Origin: Acidimicrobiaceae bacterium
GTDB taxonomy: Bacteria; Actinomycetota; Acidimicrobiia; Acidimicrobiales; Aldehydirespiratoraceae
Length of the DNA stretch: 64,000 nucleotides
NCBI GenBank assembly: GCA_009837445.1
Contig: VXTM01000004.1
Span: 158,900 to 222,899, forward strand
Reading direction: 5' to 3'
Each line of letters starts with the position of its first letter. The first letter of the stretch is position 1. A program made the translations under genes and the position numbers. This document shows, piece by piece, positions 56,843-64,000 of this stretch. The notes under the pieces are model-generated. The model ran no database searches and was not told the origin of the DNA. It worked only from the letters and a program-made list of their open reading frames with translations.

Positions 56843-56929
56843 CAGCCAGCCCGCCCTCGACTTGCGATTTCATTGCCTGTCCGTTATTCTCCAGGGTGCC
56901 GGAGCGCCCTCCTGCAGAGCGGACGATGC

Positions 56930-58237
56930 CTAGAGGTTGGCGATCTCGTGCTCGATTCGGGCCTCGATATGGGCCCGAGCCGCCTCTATACGGGTCGGCA
57001 GGTGCATCGACGGGTACTGGCCCTCGTGGGGCGCATATCCCTTGAGCACCTGCTTGGCGATGGTGTCCTTGTGGACCTCGGTGGGGCCGTCGGCGATGCC
57101 CATGACCGGCCCCGACATCCACATGTGGGCCAGCGGCATCAGGTTGGACACACCCAGCGAGCCGTGGGCGTGCATGGCCCGGTACACCACGTCGATCAGC
57201 ACCTTGGGGGTAGCCACCTTCACGCCTGCGATGTGCTGACGGATCTGGGCGTAGTCGCCGACGGTGTCGATCAGCCAGGCGCAGTGCAGCACCTGGAGGC
57301 GGAACTGCTGGATCTGGACCCAGGAGTCGGCGATCCAGTGCTGGATGGACTGCTTCTCGGCGATGAGGGTGCCCTTGGTCTCGCGTGACAGCACCCGCTC
57401 GCACATCATGTCCAGGGCCCGCTGGGCGGTGCCCACCGACCGCATTGCGTGATGGACCCGGCCGCCGCCCAGGCGAGTCTGGGCGATCTTGAACCCCGAG
57501 CCCTCGTCGCCCAGGAGGTTCTCGGCCGGCACCCGCACATCGTTGAACCGCAGATGCGGGTGGTCGCCCTCCCCCAGCGGCTCCGATCCCAGGCCCACGT
57601 CGGCCACCACCTCCAGGCCATCGGCGTCCGACGGCACCAGGATCATCGACGAGCCCCGGTACACCGGCACGTCGGGGTTGGTGATCACCATCACGATCAG
57701 GAACGTTGAGTAGCCGAAGTTGGAGGCGAACCACTTGTCGCCGGTGATCACCCACTCGTCGCCGTCGCGCCTAGCCCGGCACGTGAAGTAGTTGGGGTCC
57801 GACCCGCCCTGGGGCTCGGTCATCGAGTACGTGGACGAGATCTCACCGTCCAGCAGCGGCCGCAGGTACCGCTGGTGCTGCTCATCAGTGCCGTAGTGGG
57901 CCAGGATCTCGGCGTTGCCCGAGTCGGGCGCCTGGCAGCCGAACACGATCTGGGCCCACAGCGACCGGCCCAGGATCTCGTTCATCAGGGCCAGCTTCAC
58001 CTGGCCGTATCCGGGTCCTCCCAGCTCCGGCCCGAGGTGGCAGGCCCACAGGCCCCGGTCCTGGGCCTGTCGCTGCAGGGGCCGCACCAGGGCGTTGGCG
58101 GTGTCGTTGGTGCGGTCGAAGGGGCTGACGGTTTCGCGGAAGTACAGGTCGAGCGGCTCGACCTCCTCGGTGACGAACCGGTCCATCCAGTCGAGCTGCG
58201 CCTGGAACTCCGTCTCGACCGAGAAGTCAATGGCCAT
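56930..58237 (-). CDS. Acyl-CoA dehydrogenase family protein
   Basis: YSMTEPQGGSDPNYFTCRARRDGDEWVITGDKWFASN; GGRVHHAMRSVGTAQRALDMM. Confidence 0.94.
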   Translation of the reverse strand: MAIDFSVETEFQAQLDWMDRFVTEEVEPLDLYFRETVSPFDRTNDTANALVRPLQRQAQDRGLWACHLGPELGGPGYGQVKLALMNEILGRSLWAQIVFGCQAPDSGNAEILAHYGTDEQHQRYLRPLLDGEISSTYSMTEPQGGSDPNYFTCRARRDGDEWVITGDKWFASNFGYSTFLIVMVITNPDVPVYRGSSMILVPSDADGLEVVADVGLGSEPLGEGDHPHLRFNDVRVPAENLLGDEGSGFKIAQTRLGGGRVHHAMRSVGTAQRALDMMCERVLSRETKGTLIAEKQSIQHWIADSWVQIQQFRLQVLHCAWLIDTVGDYAQIRQHIAGVKVATPKVLIDVVYRAMHAHGSLGVSNLMPLAHMWMSGPVMGIADGPTEVHKDTIAKQVLKGYAPHEGQYPSMHLPTRIEAARAHIEARIEHEIANL

Positions 58238-58256
58238 GACCCAAAGCTACGCGCCG

Positions 58257-59375
58257 CTAGAGGGTGGTGGTGCGGGTCAGGTCGGCCGCGGCCTGGGCCA
58301 TGTCGAGCACGACCGCGCCGAAGGCCTCCATCTTGGGGTTGTCGGCCCCACCGGCCACGTAGCGGGCGTAGCCGCCCTCCAGCACGATGGCCATCTTGAA
58401 GCGGGCCAGGATCACGTAGTAGTCGATCTCGTCGACATCGCGGCCCGAAACGGCCGCGTAGCGCTCGAGCAGGTCGTCGCGGCCCGGCATGCCGGTGTAG
58501 TCCACATAGCCGCCGACCCGGCCCCCGGGCGCTCCTTCGCGGGTGTCGTCGGGCCAGCCCATCACCACCCAGGCCAGGTCCAGCAGAGGATCGCCGACCG
58601 TGCCCATCTCCCAGTCCACGATGGCGGCCATCCGGGCCGGTGCGCCGTGATGGAACATCACGTTGGCGAACTGGTAGTCGCCGTGCATGATCCCCGGTTC
58701 GTAGCTGCGGGGCTTGCGCCCCCTCAGCCAGCCTCCCGCAGTGTCCAGCCCAGGAATGTCCCGGAACTTGAACCGTTCGAGGTGGGCGTACCAGCGGTCC
58801 ACCTGGCGCTCGTGGAACCCGTCGGGCCGGCCCAGGCCCTCCAGGCCTCTCGCTCTCCAGTCGACCCGTGACAGCCGGGCGATGGCCTCCACCAGCTCGT
58901 AGGCCAGCCCGGCCCGGCTCTCCAGGTCCGAGTAGAACGGCTCCGGCCACTCGGGCTCGCTGATCGGCGACCAGCCGTCCACGAAGTCCATGAGATAGAA
59001 GGCCGCGCCCAGCACCTCGGGATCGTCGCAGGCGCCGGCCGCCCGCGCGTGGGGCACATCGGTCCCGTCCAGCGCGGCCAGTATCCGGTACTCGCGCATC
59101 ATGGTCTCGTTACGGCCGGGCGGCACCTGTCGGGGCGGGCGGCGCAGGGCCCAGCGATGCCCGCCCCTGCTCACCTCGAAGATCTCGTTGGAGGCACCGC
59201 CGGTGATGAACCGGCACGACAGCGGCTCGCCCTCCCCCGGCAGGCCCTGGGTGTCCATCCAGGCGCCGAGACGGGCCGGATCGACCAGGCCCCGGGTGCG
59301 CTCGGCAGCGGGGTCGGATCCGTCGACGTCGCCTGCAGATGGGCCTGCCGGCTCGCTGCCTGCCGGGCTGCTCAC
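58257..59375 (-). CDS. Phosphotransferase family protein (APH-like)
   Basis: IMHGDYQFANVMFHHG; AIVDWEMGTVGDPLLDLAWVVMGW. Confidence 0.93.
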   Translation of the reverse strand: MSSPAGSEPAGPSAGDVDGSDPAAERTRGLVDPARLGAWMDTQGLPGEGEPLSCRFITGGASNEIFEVSRGGHRWALRRPPRQVPPGRNETMMREYRILAALDGTDVPHARAAGACDDPEVLGAAFYLMDFVDGWSPISEPEWPEPFYSDLESRAGLAYELVEAIARLSRVDWRARGLEGLGRPDGFHERQVDRWYAHLERFKFRDIPGLDTAGGWLRGRKPRSYEPGIMHGDYQFANVMFHHGAPARMAAIVDWEMGTVGDPLLDLAWVVMGWPDDTREGAPGGRVGGYVDYTGMPGRDDLLERYAAVSGRDVDEIDYYVILARFKMAIVLEGGYARYVAGGADNPKMEAFGAVVLDMAQAAADLTRTTTL

Positions 59376-59449
59376 GGTGGTCGAACCTACCCGTACTTCA
59401 CACGTGCGCCCCTTTAGGTCGCACCTAGTGCGGGTCTAGAGTCGCGGTG

Positions 59450-60436
59450 ATGCTGCGTTGCTCCGAGACGGACGAGTCTCTGCGTACTGCGAGCCCGCCG
59501 CTGGCATCGCTCAGGGTCCGGATCCTGCGCTTCTGCGCCATCGCATTGGCCCGGGTGATCGACGGTGCCGCCTGGGTGGGGTCGCGCCTGCCGTCGGGAC
59601 TGGCGCACGGGCTGGCCGTGGCGGGCGGGAACATCCAGTGGGCCCTCCGGCCCAAGAGGCGCCGGGACCTGGCCGCCAACCTGTGTCACGCCGTCGGGGC
59701 ACGTCCCGACGATCCGCTCGTTAAGCGGACCGTGCGCCGGGTGATGATCAACGAGTCCCACGCCGCCGCCGACCTGCTCTGGGCCATTGGGCGGCCCCGG
59801 GACTTCCTGGACACGGTCGTCTACGAGAACTGGCATTACGTCGACGACACCGTGAGCGAGGGCCGGGGCCTGATCCTCGCGGGCACCCACCTGGGCGGGT
59901 GGGAGGTGGCCACCGCCATCCCCGGAGAGAAGGTGCCGGTCCCCACCAACGTGATCGTGGCCGACAACTGGATCGCCTGGGCCATCGAGCACGTGCGCTC
60001 CGGGGTGGGATTGAGGGTCATGTACCGGCAGGCGGCCGCCCTGCGCAGCGTGCGCAGGCTCCAGGACGGCGAAGCAGTGCTGCTTCTGGGCGACAACAGC
60101 GAGTTCGCCGGGCACACCCACCGGGTGCGCTTCCTGAACAGCGAGATGCAAATGGCTGCCGGCGTGGCCGCGCTGGCTCGCCTCGCAGGCTCCCCCATCA
60201 TCTCCTTCACGGTCCTGCCGCTGGGCCCCCGGCGGTGGAAGGCCACGATGGATCCGCCCATCGAGCCGCCTCCCCCGCGGGCGGGACGGGACGGCGAGCA
60301 GGTGGTCCTTCAGCAGCTGGCCGATCGCTGGTCCGAAGCGATCAGGGCCAACCCCGAGCACTGGTCGATGGCCGCCCCCCTCGACTGGATCGACGCGAGC
60401 GCCGGCACCGAACCCCGAAGCGAGCGGCCGGAATGA
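59450..60436 (+). CDS. Lysophospholipid acyltransferase, LpxL/HtrB-PatA-like
   Basis: LILAGTHLGGWEVA (HxxxxE-type motif region), QDGEAVLLLGDNSEFAG, GVAALARLAGSPIISFTVL. Confidence 0.85.
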   Translation: MLRCSETDESLRTASPPLASLRVRILRFCAIALARVIDGAAWVGSRLPSGLAHGLAVAGGNIQWALRPKRRRDLAANLCHAVGARPDDPLVKRTVRRVMINESHAAADLLWAIGRPRDFLDTVVYENWHYVDDTVSEGRGLILAGTHLGGWEVATAIPGEKVPVPTNVIVADNWIAWAIEHVRSGVGLRVMYRQAAALRSVRRLQDGEAVLLLGDNSEFAGHTHRVRFLNSEMQMAAGVAALARLAGSPIISFTVLPLGPRRWKATMDPPIEPPPPRAGRDGEQVVLQQLADRWSEAIRANPEHWSMAAPLDWIDASAGTEPRSERPE

Positions 60437-61092
60437 GGATCCTCCGAGAGTTCGGCATCGGTGCCACCTGCCTGGGCTGCTACTACCTCGTGCGCCGCCT
60501 GGTGTGGAACGAGCGGGGACGGAGCCGGGCGGCCCGCAACGCCGAACGGGTCGTAGCCGCCGAGGAGCGGCTCGGACTGCGCATCGAGCCCGCCGTCCAG
60601 CAGGCCGCGCTGCGTCATCGCCGCCTGGTCGACATGCTCAACGTGGGGTACGCGGTCGGCAACCTCACCCTGAGCGCCGGTTGGCTCATCGTGCTCCACC
60701 GCAGGGGTAGCCCCGCTTTCATCCGGGAGCGGCGGGCCGCGGTAGCGGCCTACGCCGGTGCCCTACCGGTGTTCCTGGCTTTCCCCACCGCCCCGCCCCG
60801 CAGCCGCGACGAGGTGGTGGACACCCTGCTCGACCGGGGAATCGACCTGGACAATCGCTGGCTGGTCCGCTTCTACAACCCGATCGCGGCCATGCCCAGC
60901 CACCATGTGGCCTTCGCGGTAGTGACCGGGCTGGGCATGGCCCGCTTCGCCCGCAACCCGCTGGTGCGAGCCTTCGGGGTCGTCTATCCGGCCGCGGTGT
61001 CGCTGGTGGTGGTGGCCACCGGCAATCACTACACCGCCGACGTGATCGCCGGGGCCGCCTTAGGGGCCGCGGCCCGGGTCGCCACCCGATGA
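60433..61092 (+). CDS. PAP2-superfamily (inositol phosphotransferase/phosphatase-like) membrane protein
   Basis: AAMPSHHVAFAVVTGLGMA; VATGNHYTADVIAGAALG; ATGA overlap. Confidence 0.85.
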   Translation: MRILREFGIGATCLGCYYLVRRLVWNERGRSRAARNAERVVAAEERLGLRIEPAVQQAALRHRRLVDMLNVGYAVGNLTLSAGWLIVLHRRGSPAFIRERRAAVAAYAGALPVFLAFPTAPPRSRDEVVDTLLDRGIDLDNRWLVRFYNPIAAMPSHHVAFAVVTGLGMARFARNPLVRAFGVVYPAAVSLVVVATGNHYTADVIAGAALGAAARVATR

Positions 61093-62234
61093 GCGAGCAC
61101 CTCCCGCCCTCCGACGAAGCCGGACCCGATCCGCGGGCCGCCTCGCAGCCCGAGCCGATGTCGCCGGCCGCGGCCGATCGGCTGGAGGCCCTGCGGGCAC
61201 CGCGGCCCGCCCAGGTAGCGCTGGCTGCCGGGGTTGCATTGATCGTCACCGCGGTGCTGGTGGTGTCCATAGGCCGGTTTGCCGGGTTCACCAAGCTGGG
61301 CGACACGCTCAACGGCGCCGCCTGGGGCTGGCTCGGGCTGTGCGCACTGGGCCAGATCGGAGTGTTCGTGGGCTACGCCGGGGCCTTCCGGGCCTCCCTG
61401 GCCGAGAGTGTGAGCGCCCAGAACATTGATCCCGAGAACTCCCAGGTAGGAGTGTGGTACTCGCTGAAGGTGGCTCTCGGAGGATTCGGGCTCACCCAGC
61501 TCGTGGCCGCGGGCGGGGCGGCCGGCATGGCGTTCACGTTCTGGGTGCTGCGACGGCTGGGCTTCTCCAAGCGGAACGCCATGGTGCAGCTGATCACGCT
61601 GAACACCGCGGTCTACCTCGTGTTCGGCGTGCTGGGCTGGCTAGGTGCGCTGGTGGGGCTGCTGGACCCGGCCGTCCCCAAGGCGATGACCTTGAGCTGG
61701 CTCGCGGGGTTCATCGCGGTGATCGCGGTGGCTCGCTGGTTCACGCAGCCCCACCGGGCGGTTTCCTTCGGTGCCGCCGACGGAGCCGGCCGGCTCCGCC
61801 GGGCGCTGGCGGTCGGCGTGACTGCCGCGGCCCGGGTGAGGACGTGCACCCGCACCGCCGACGGGCGGCGCCTGTTGAACTGGTCGCTGCTGTACTGGGT
61901 CGGCGACCTGGTGAGCCTGTGGGCCGCGCTGCGGGCCTTCGGCGTGACCGTCTCGGTGGCTGCCATCGTCGTTGCCTATGTCATGGGCTATCTGGCCCAG
62001 TCGGTGCCGATCCCCCTGATCGCCACCGGCGGCGTGGACGCGGCCACCACCTTCACGCTGAGGGCAGTCGGGGTGCCCATCGAAGTGGCCCTGCTGGGCG
62101 TGGTGGCCCACCGGGTGTTCGCCTTCTGGCTGCCGGTGTTCCCCGGTCTGTGGTCGGCCACCGTGCTGGTGCGGGAGGAGATACCCGCTAGCGGGCGAAG
62201 GGGTCGGCTGTTCCCGTGGGGGCGCTCGGCGTGA
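61089..62234 (+). CDS. Lysylphosphatidylglycerol synthase TM-region/UPF0104-like flippase-type membrane protein
   Basis: Multi-TM; ALGGFGLTQLVAAGGAAGMAFTFWVLRRLG; MGYLAQSVPIPLIATGGVDAATTFTLRAVGVP. Confidence 0.8.
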   Translation: MSEHLPPSDEAGPDPRAASQPEPMSPAAADRLEALRAPRPAQVALAAGVALIVTAVLVVSIGRFAGFTKLGDTLNGAAWGWLGLCALGQIGVFVGYAGAFRASLAESVSAQNIDPENSQVGVWYSLKVALGGFGLTQLVAAGGAAGMAFTFWVLRRLGFSKRNAMVQLITLNTAVYLVFGVLGWLGALVGLLDPAVPKAMTLSWLAGFIAVIAVARWFTQPHRAVSFGAADGAGRLRRALAVGVTAAARVRTCTRTADGRRLLNWSLLYWVGDLVSLWAALRAFGVTVSVAAIVVAYVMGYLAQSVPIPLIATGGVDAATTFTLRAVGVPIEVALLGVVAHRVFAFWLPVFPGLWSATVLVREEIPASGRRGRLFPWGRSA

Positions 62235-63450
62235 ACGTGACCGGCATCGACACCACGCCGGTCATGAGCAGGTTGCCCGGATAGGGCGTGAAGGCGTCGA
62301 CGTCGATCTCGTAGTCACCGATGCGGGCCAGCACGTCGCCCAGCATGAGCTGCGACTCGATGCGGGCGATCGACGAGCCGATGCAGCGGTGGCCCCCCAG
62401 GCCGAACGCTAGGTGCTTGTTGACGGCACGGTCGATGCGGATCTCGTCGGCGCTGTCGAACGCCGACGAGTCGTGGTTGGCGGCCACCCAGCTGATGAAC
62501 ACCACATCGCCCCTCCGGATTTGGCGGCCGCCCAGCTCCACGTCCCGGGTGGCGGTGCGGGTGAGGGTCTCGCTGGGGCTGTAGAAGCGCAGGAACTCCT
62601 CCACCGCCGGTCCGATCAAGTCGGGATCCTCGATGAGGCGGGCCCGGTCGCCGGGATGGGTCCCCAGGTGGTGCAGCCCCCACGACACCAGTGACGTGGT
62701 TGTGTCTAGGCCGCCAGCCACCAGGTTCCACATGATTCCGGTGATCTCGTCGTCGCTGAGGAGTCGCCCGCCGATGGTCGCGTTGACGAGGGCGGTGGTC
62801 ACGTCGTCGGCCGGGTTGTCCCTGCGGTAGGCCGCGAAACTCGATAGCTCGGCCCACATGTCGTCGCGGCGTGCCACCGCGCTGCGGAACCTCTCGTCGG
62901 TGACTTCATAGGAGGAGGTGGCGTGGAAGAAGTCGGCGTAGTGACGCCAGTTGGCAGCGTCCATCCCCATCATCTCAAGCGTCAGCACCGCCGGCACCGG
63001 CGTGGCGTAGTCGAGCACGAGGTCGGCCGCGCCGGCCTCCACGAACTGGTCGATGAACCAGGACGAGACCGCCTCCATGCGGGGCCGCTGGCGCTCGACG
63101 ACCCGGGGCGTCATGAGGGGGTTAAGCACCCGGCGCAGGTCGGCATGCTCGGGGCCGTCGATCTCCGAGACGCCCATGCGGGGCACGTACGGCGGCCGGG
63201 GTATCCCGCAGATGCCGTGATAGGAGATCCCGTCGCCGGCGTCGGGCTCGTACTTGTGGGCGAACGTCTCGTTGTCGCGGGCAACGGCCGCCACCGACTC
63301 GTAGTCGGTGACCATCCAGAACCCGCCGTAGTGCTGGTTGAACACCACCGGGCAGCGCTCCCGCAGCTCGGCATAGCGGTCGTGGCGGTCGGCGATGAAG
63401 GCCGGAGCCTGATGGTCGACATCGATGGTGCCGTCGGGCAGATCTTGCAT
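62188..63450 (-). CDS. Cytochrome P450
   Basis: Heme motif FGLGGHRCIGSSIARIE; I-helix VAGGLDTTTSLVSWGLHHL. Confidence 0.95.
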   Translation of the reverse strand: MQDLPDGTIDVDHQAPAFIADRHDRYAELRERCPVVFNQHYGGFWMVTDYESVAAVARDNETFAHKYEPDAGDGISYHGICGIPRPPYVPRMGVSEIDGPEHADLRRVLNPLMTPRVVERQRPRMEAVSSWFIDQFVEAGAADLVLDYATPVPAVLTLEMMGMDAANWRHYADFFHATSSYEVTDERFRSAVARRDDMWAELSSFAAYRRDNPADDVTTALVNATIGGRLLSDDEITGIMWNLVAGGLDTTTSLVSWGLHHLGTHPGDRARLIEDPDLIGPAVEEFLRFYSPSETLTRTATRDVELGGRQIRRGDVVFISWVAANHDSSAFDSADEIRIDRAVNKHLAFGLGGHRCIGSSIARIESQLMLGDVLARIGDYEIDVDAFTPYPGNLLMTGVVSMPVTFTPSAPTGTADPFAR

Positions 63451-63540
63451 GAGCCTCGCCGATCTCCGATCGGCCGCGCATAGTAACCGACCGATAGTTG
63501 CCGGTAGGACTGGCAAGGGCTCCGAACTAGTGTCTCGACA

Positions 63541-64000
63541 GTGAACGACCACCACACCGACCAGGCAACCGGAGGCGACGCACCGGCCATGACCATTGCC
63601 GAGGCCGACGCCATGCTCACCGGCCCCGGCGGCTTCTTCGAGATCGTCACCGAGACGGTGAACGGCGTCGAGATGCCGGTGGTGGCCAGCCCGCACAGCA
63701 GCCTGCGCGACCTGCTGGCCGCGTCCCTGAACCACGGCGGTGACGGGTCGGCCCGCTACTACCTGTTCGACGACGGCCGCAGCGCCACCTTCGCCGAGAA
63801 CATCTCGCATACGGCCGCGGTGGCCGCCGGCCTCTCCGAACGCTACGGCATCGGGCCCGGCGACCGGGTGGGGCTGCTGGGCGCCAACCAGCCGGGGTGG
63901 ATCCAGGGATTCTGGGGAACGGTCAGCGCCGGAGCCATCGCGGTCGCCATGAACGGCTGGTGGAAGGGCGACGAGATCCGCTACGGCATCGAGCTGACCG
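63541..64000 (+). CDS. AMP-dependent acyl-CoA synthetase, 5' part (truncated by window end)
   Basis: GTG at 63541: VNDHHTDQATGG...YYLFDDGRSATFAENISHTAAVAAGLSERYGIGPGDRVGLLGANQPGWIQGFWGTVSAGAIAVAMNGWW. Confidence 0.8.
   Translation, partial: MNDHHTDQATGGDAPAMTIAEADAMLTGPGGFFEIVTETVNGVEMPVVASPHSSLRDLLAASLNHGGDGSARYYLFDDGRSATFAENISHTAAVAAGLSERYGIGPGDRVGLLGANQPGWIQGFWGTVSAGAIAVAMNGWWKGDEIRYGIELT

Noticed and set aside
56843-56929. Possible terminator hairpin (AGGGTGCCGGAGCGCCCT) between convergent dppF-like and acyl-CoA dehydrogenase genes
   Set aside because: Stem has mismatches and no U-tract; too weak to call

Overview
High-GC, gene-dense actinobacterial-type chromosomal window, probably from an uncultured Acidimicrobiia-like lineage; this taxonomic guess is weak and rests on codon bias, F420/LLM enzymes and leaderless start architecture. 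I saw no rRNA, tRNA, CRISPR array or IS element. Content: (i) acyl-CoA/beta-oxidation-like catabolic operons (CoA ligases, NDP-forming acyl-CoA synthetases, enoyl-CoA hydratases, MaoC/hotdog hydratases, SDRs, LLM oxidoreductases, a thiolase-like/DUF35 pair, a carboxyltransferase and a biotinyl carrier); (ii) ABC importers for branched-chain amino acids (partial), glycine betaine, polyamines and peptides; (iii) an Ada-AlkA/Ogt alkylation-repair pair; (iv) an envelope-lipid cassette. The most striking locus is an osmolyte island at about 42.7-47.8 kb. It encodes a 691-aa protein fusing a glycine-betaine-type (OpuAC) periplasmic domain to a prokaryotic ionotropic-glutamate-receptor-like K+ channel (S1-M1-P[TVGYGD]-M2-S2). 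The gene is divergent from a BCCT transporter that has its own membrane-anchored OpuAC protein, a paralog of the channel's extra domain. A second betaine locus (22.9-28.3 kb) carries a tandem-duplicated binding protein with a 483-bp perfect repeat and a tandem-duplicated permease. Other notable signals: a 14-bp perfect hairpin whose 3-nt loop is exactly the potA-like GTG start codon; a shared Ala/Glu coiled-coil stalk on two lipoprotein SBPs of different families; an in-frame collapsed micro-pseudogene of a DUF1697 gene next to a small HTH cassette with phased operators; and repeated leaderless TANNNT-N6-8-start promoters.
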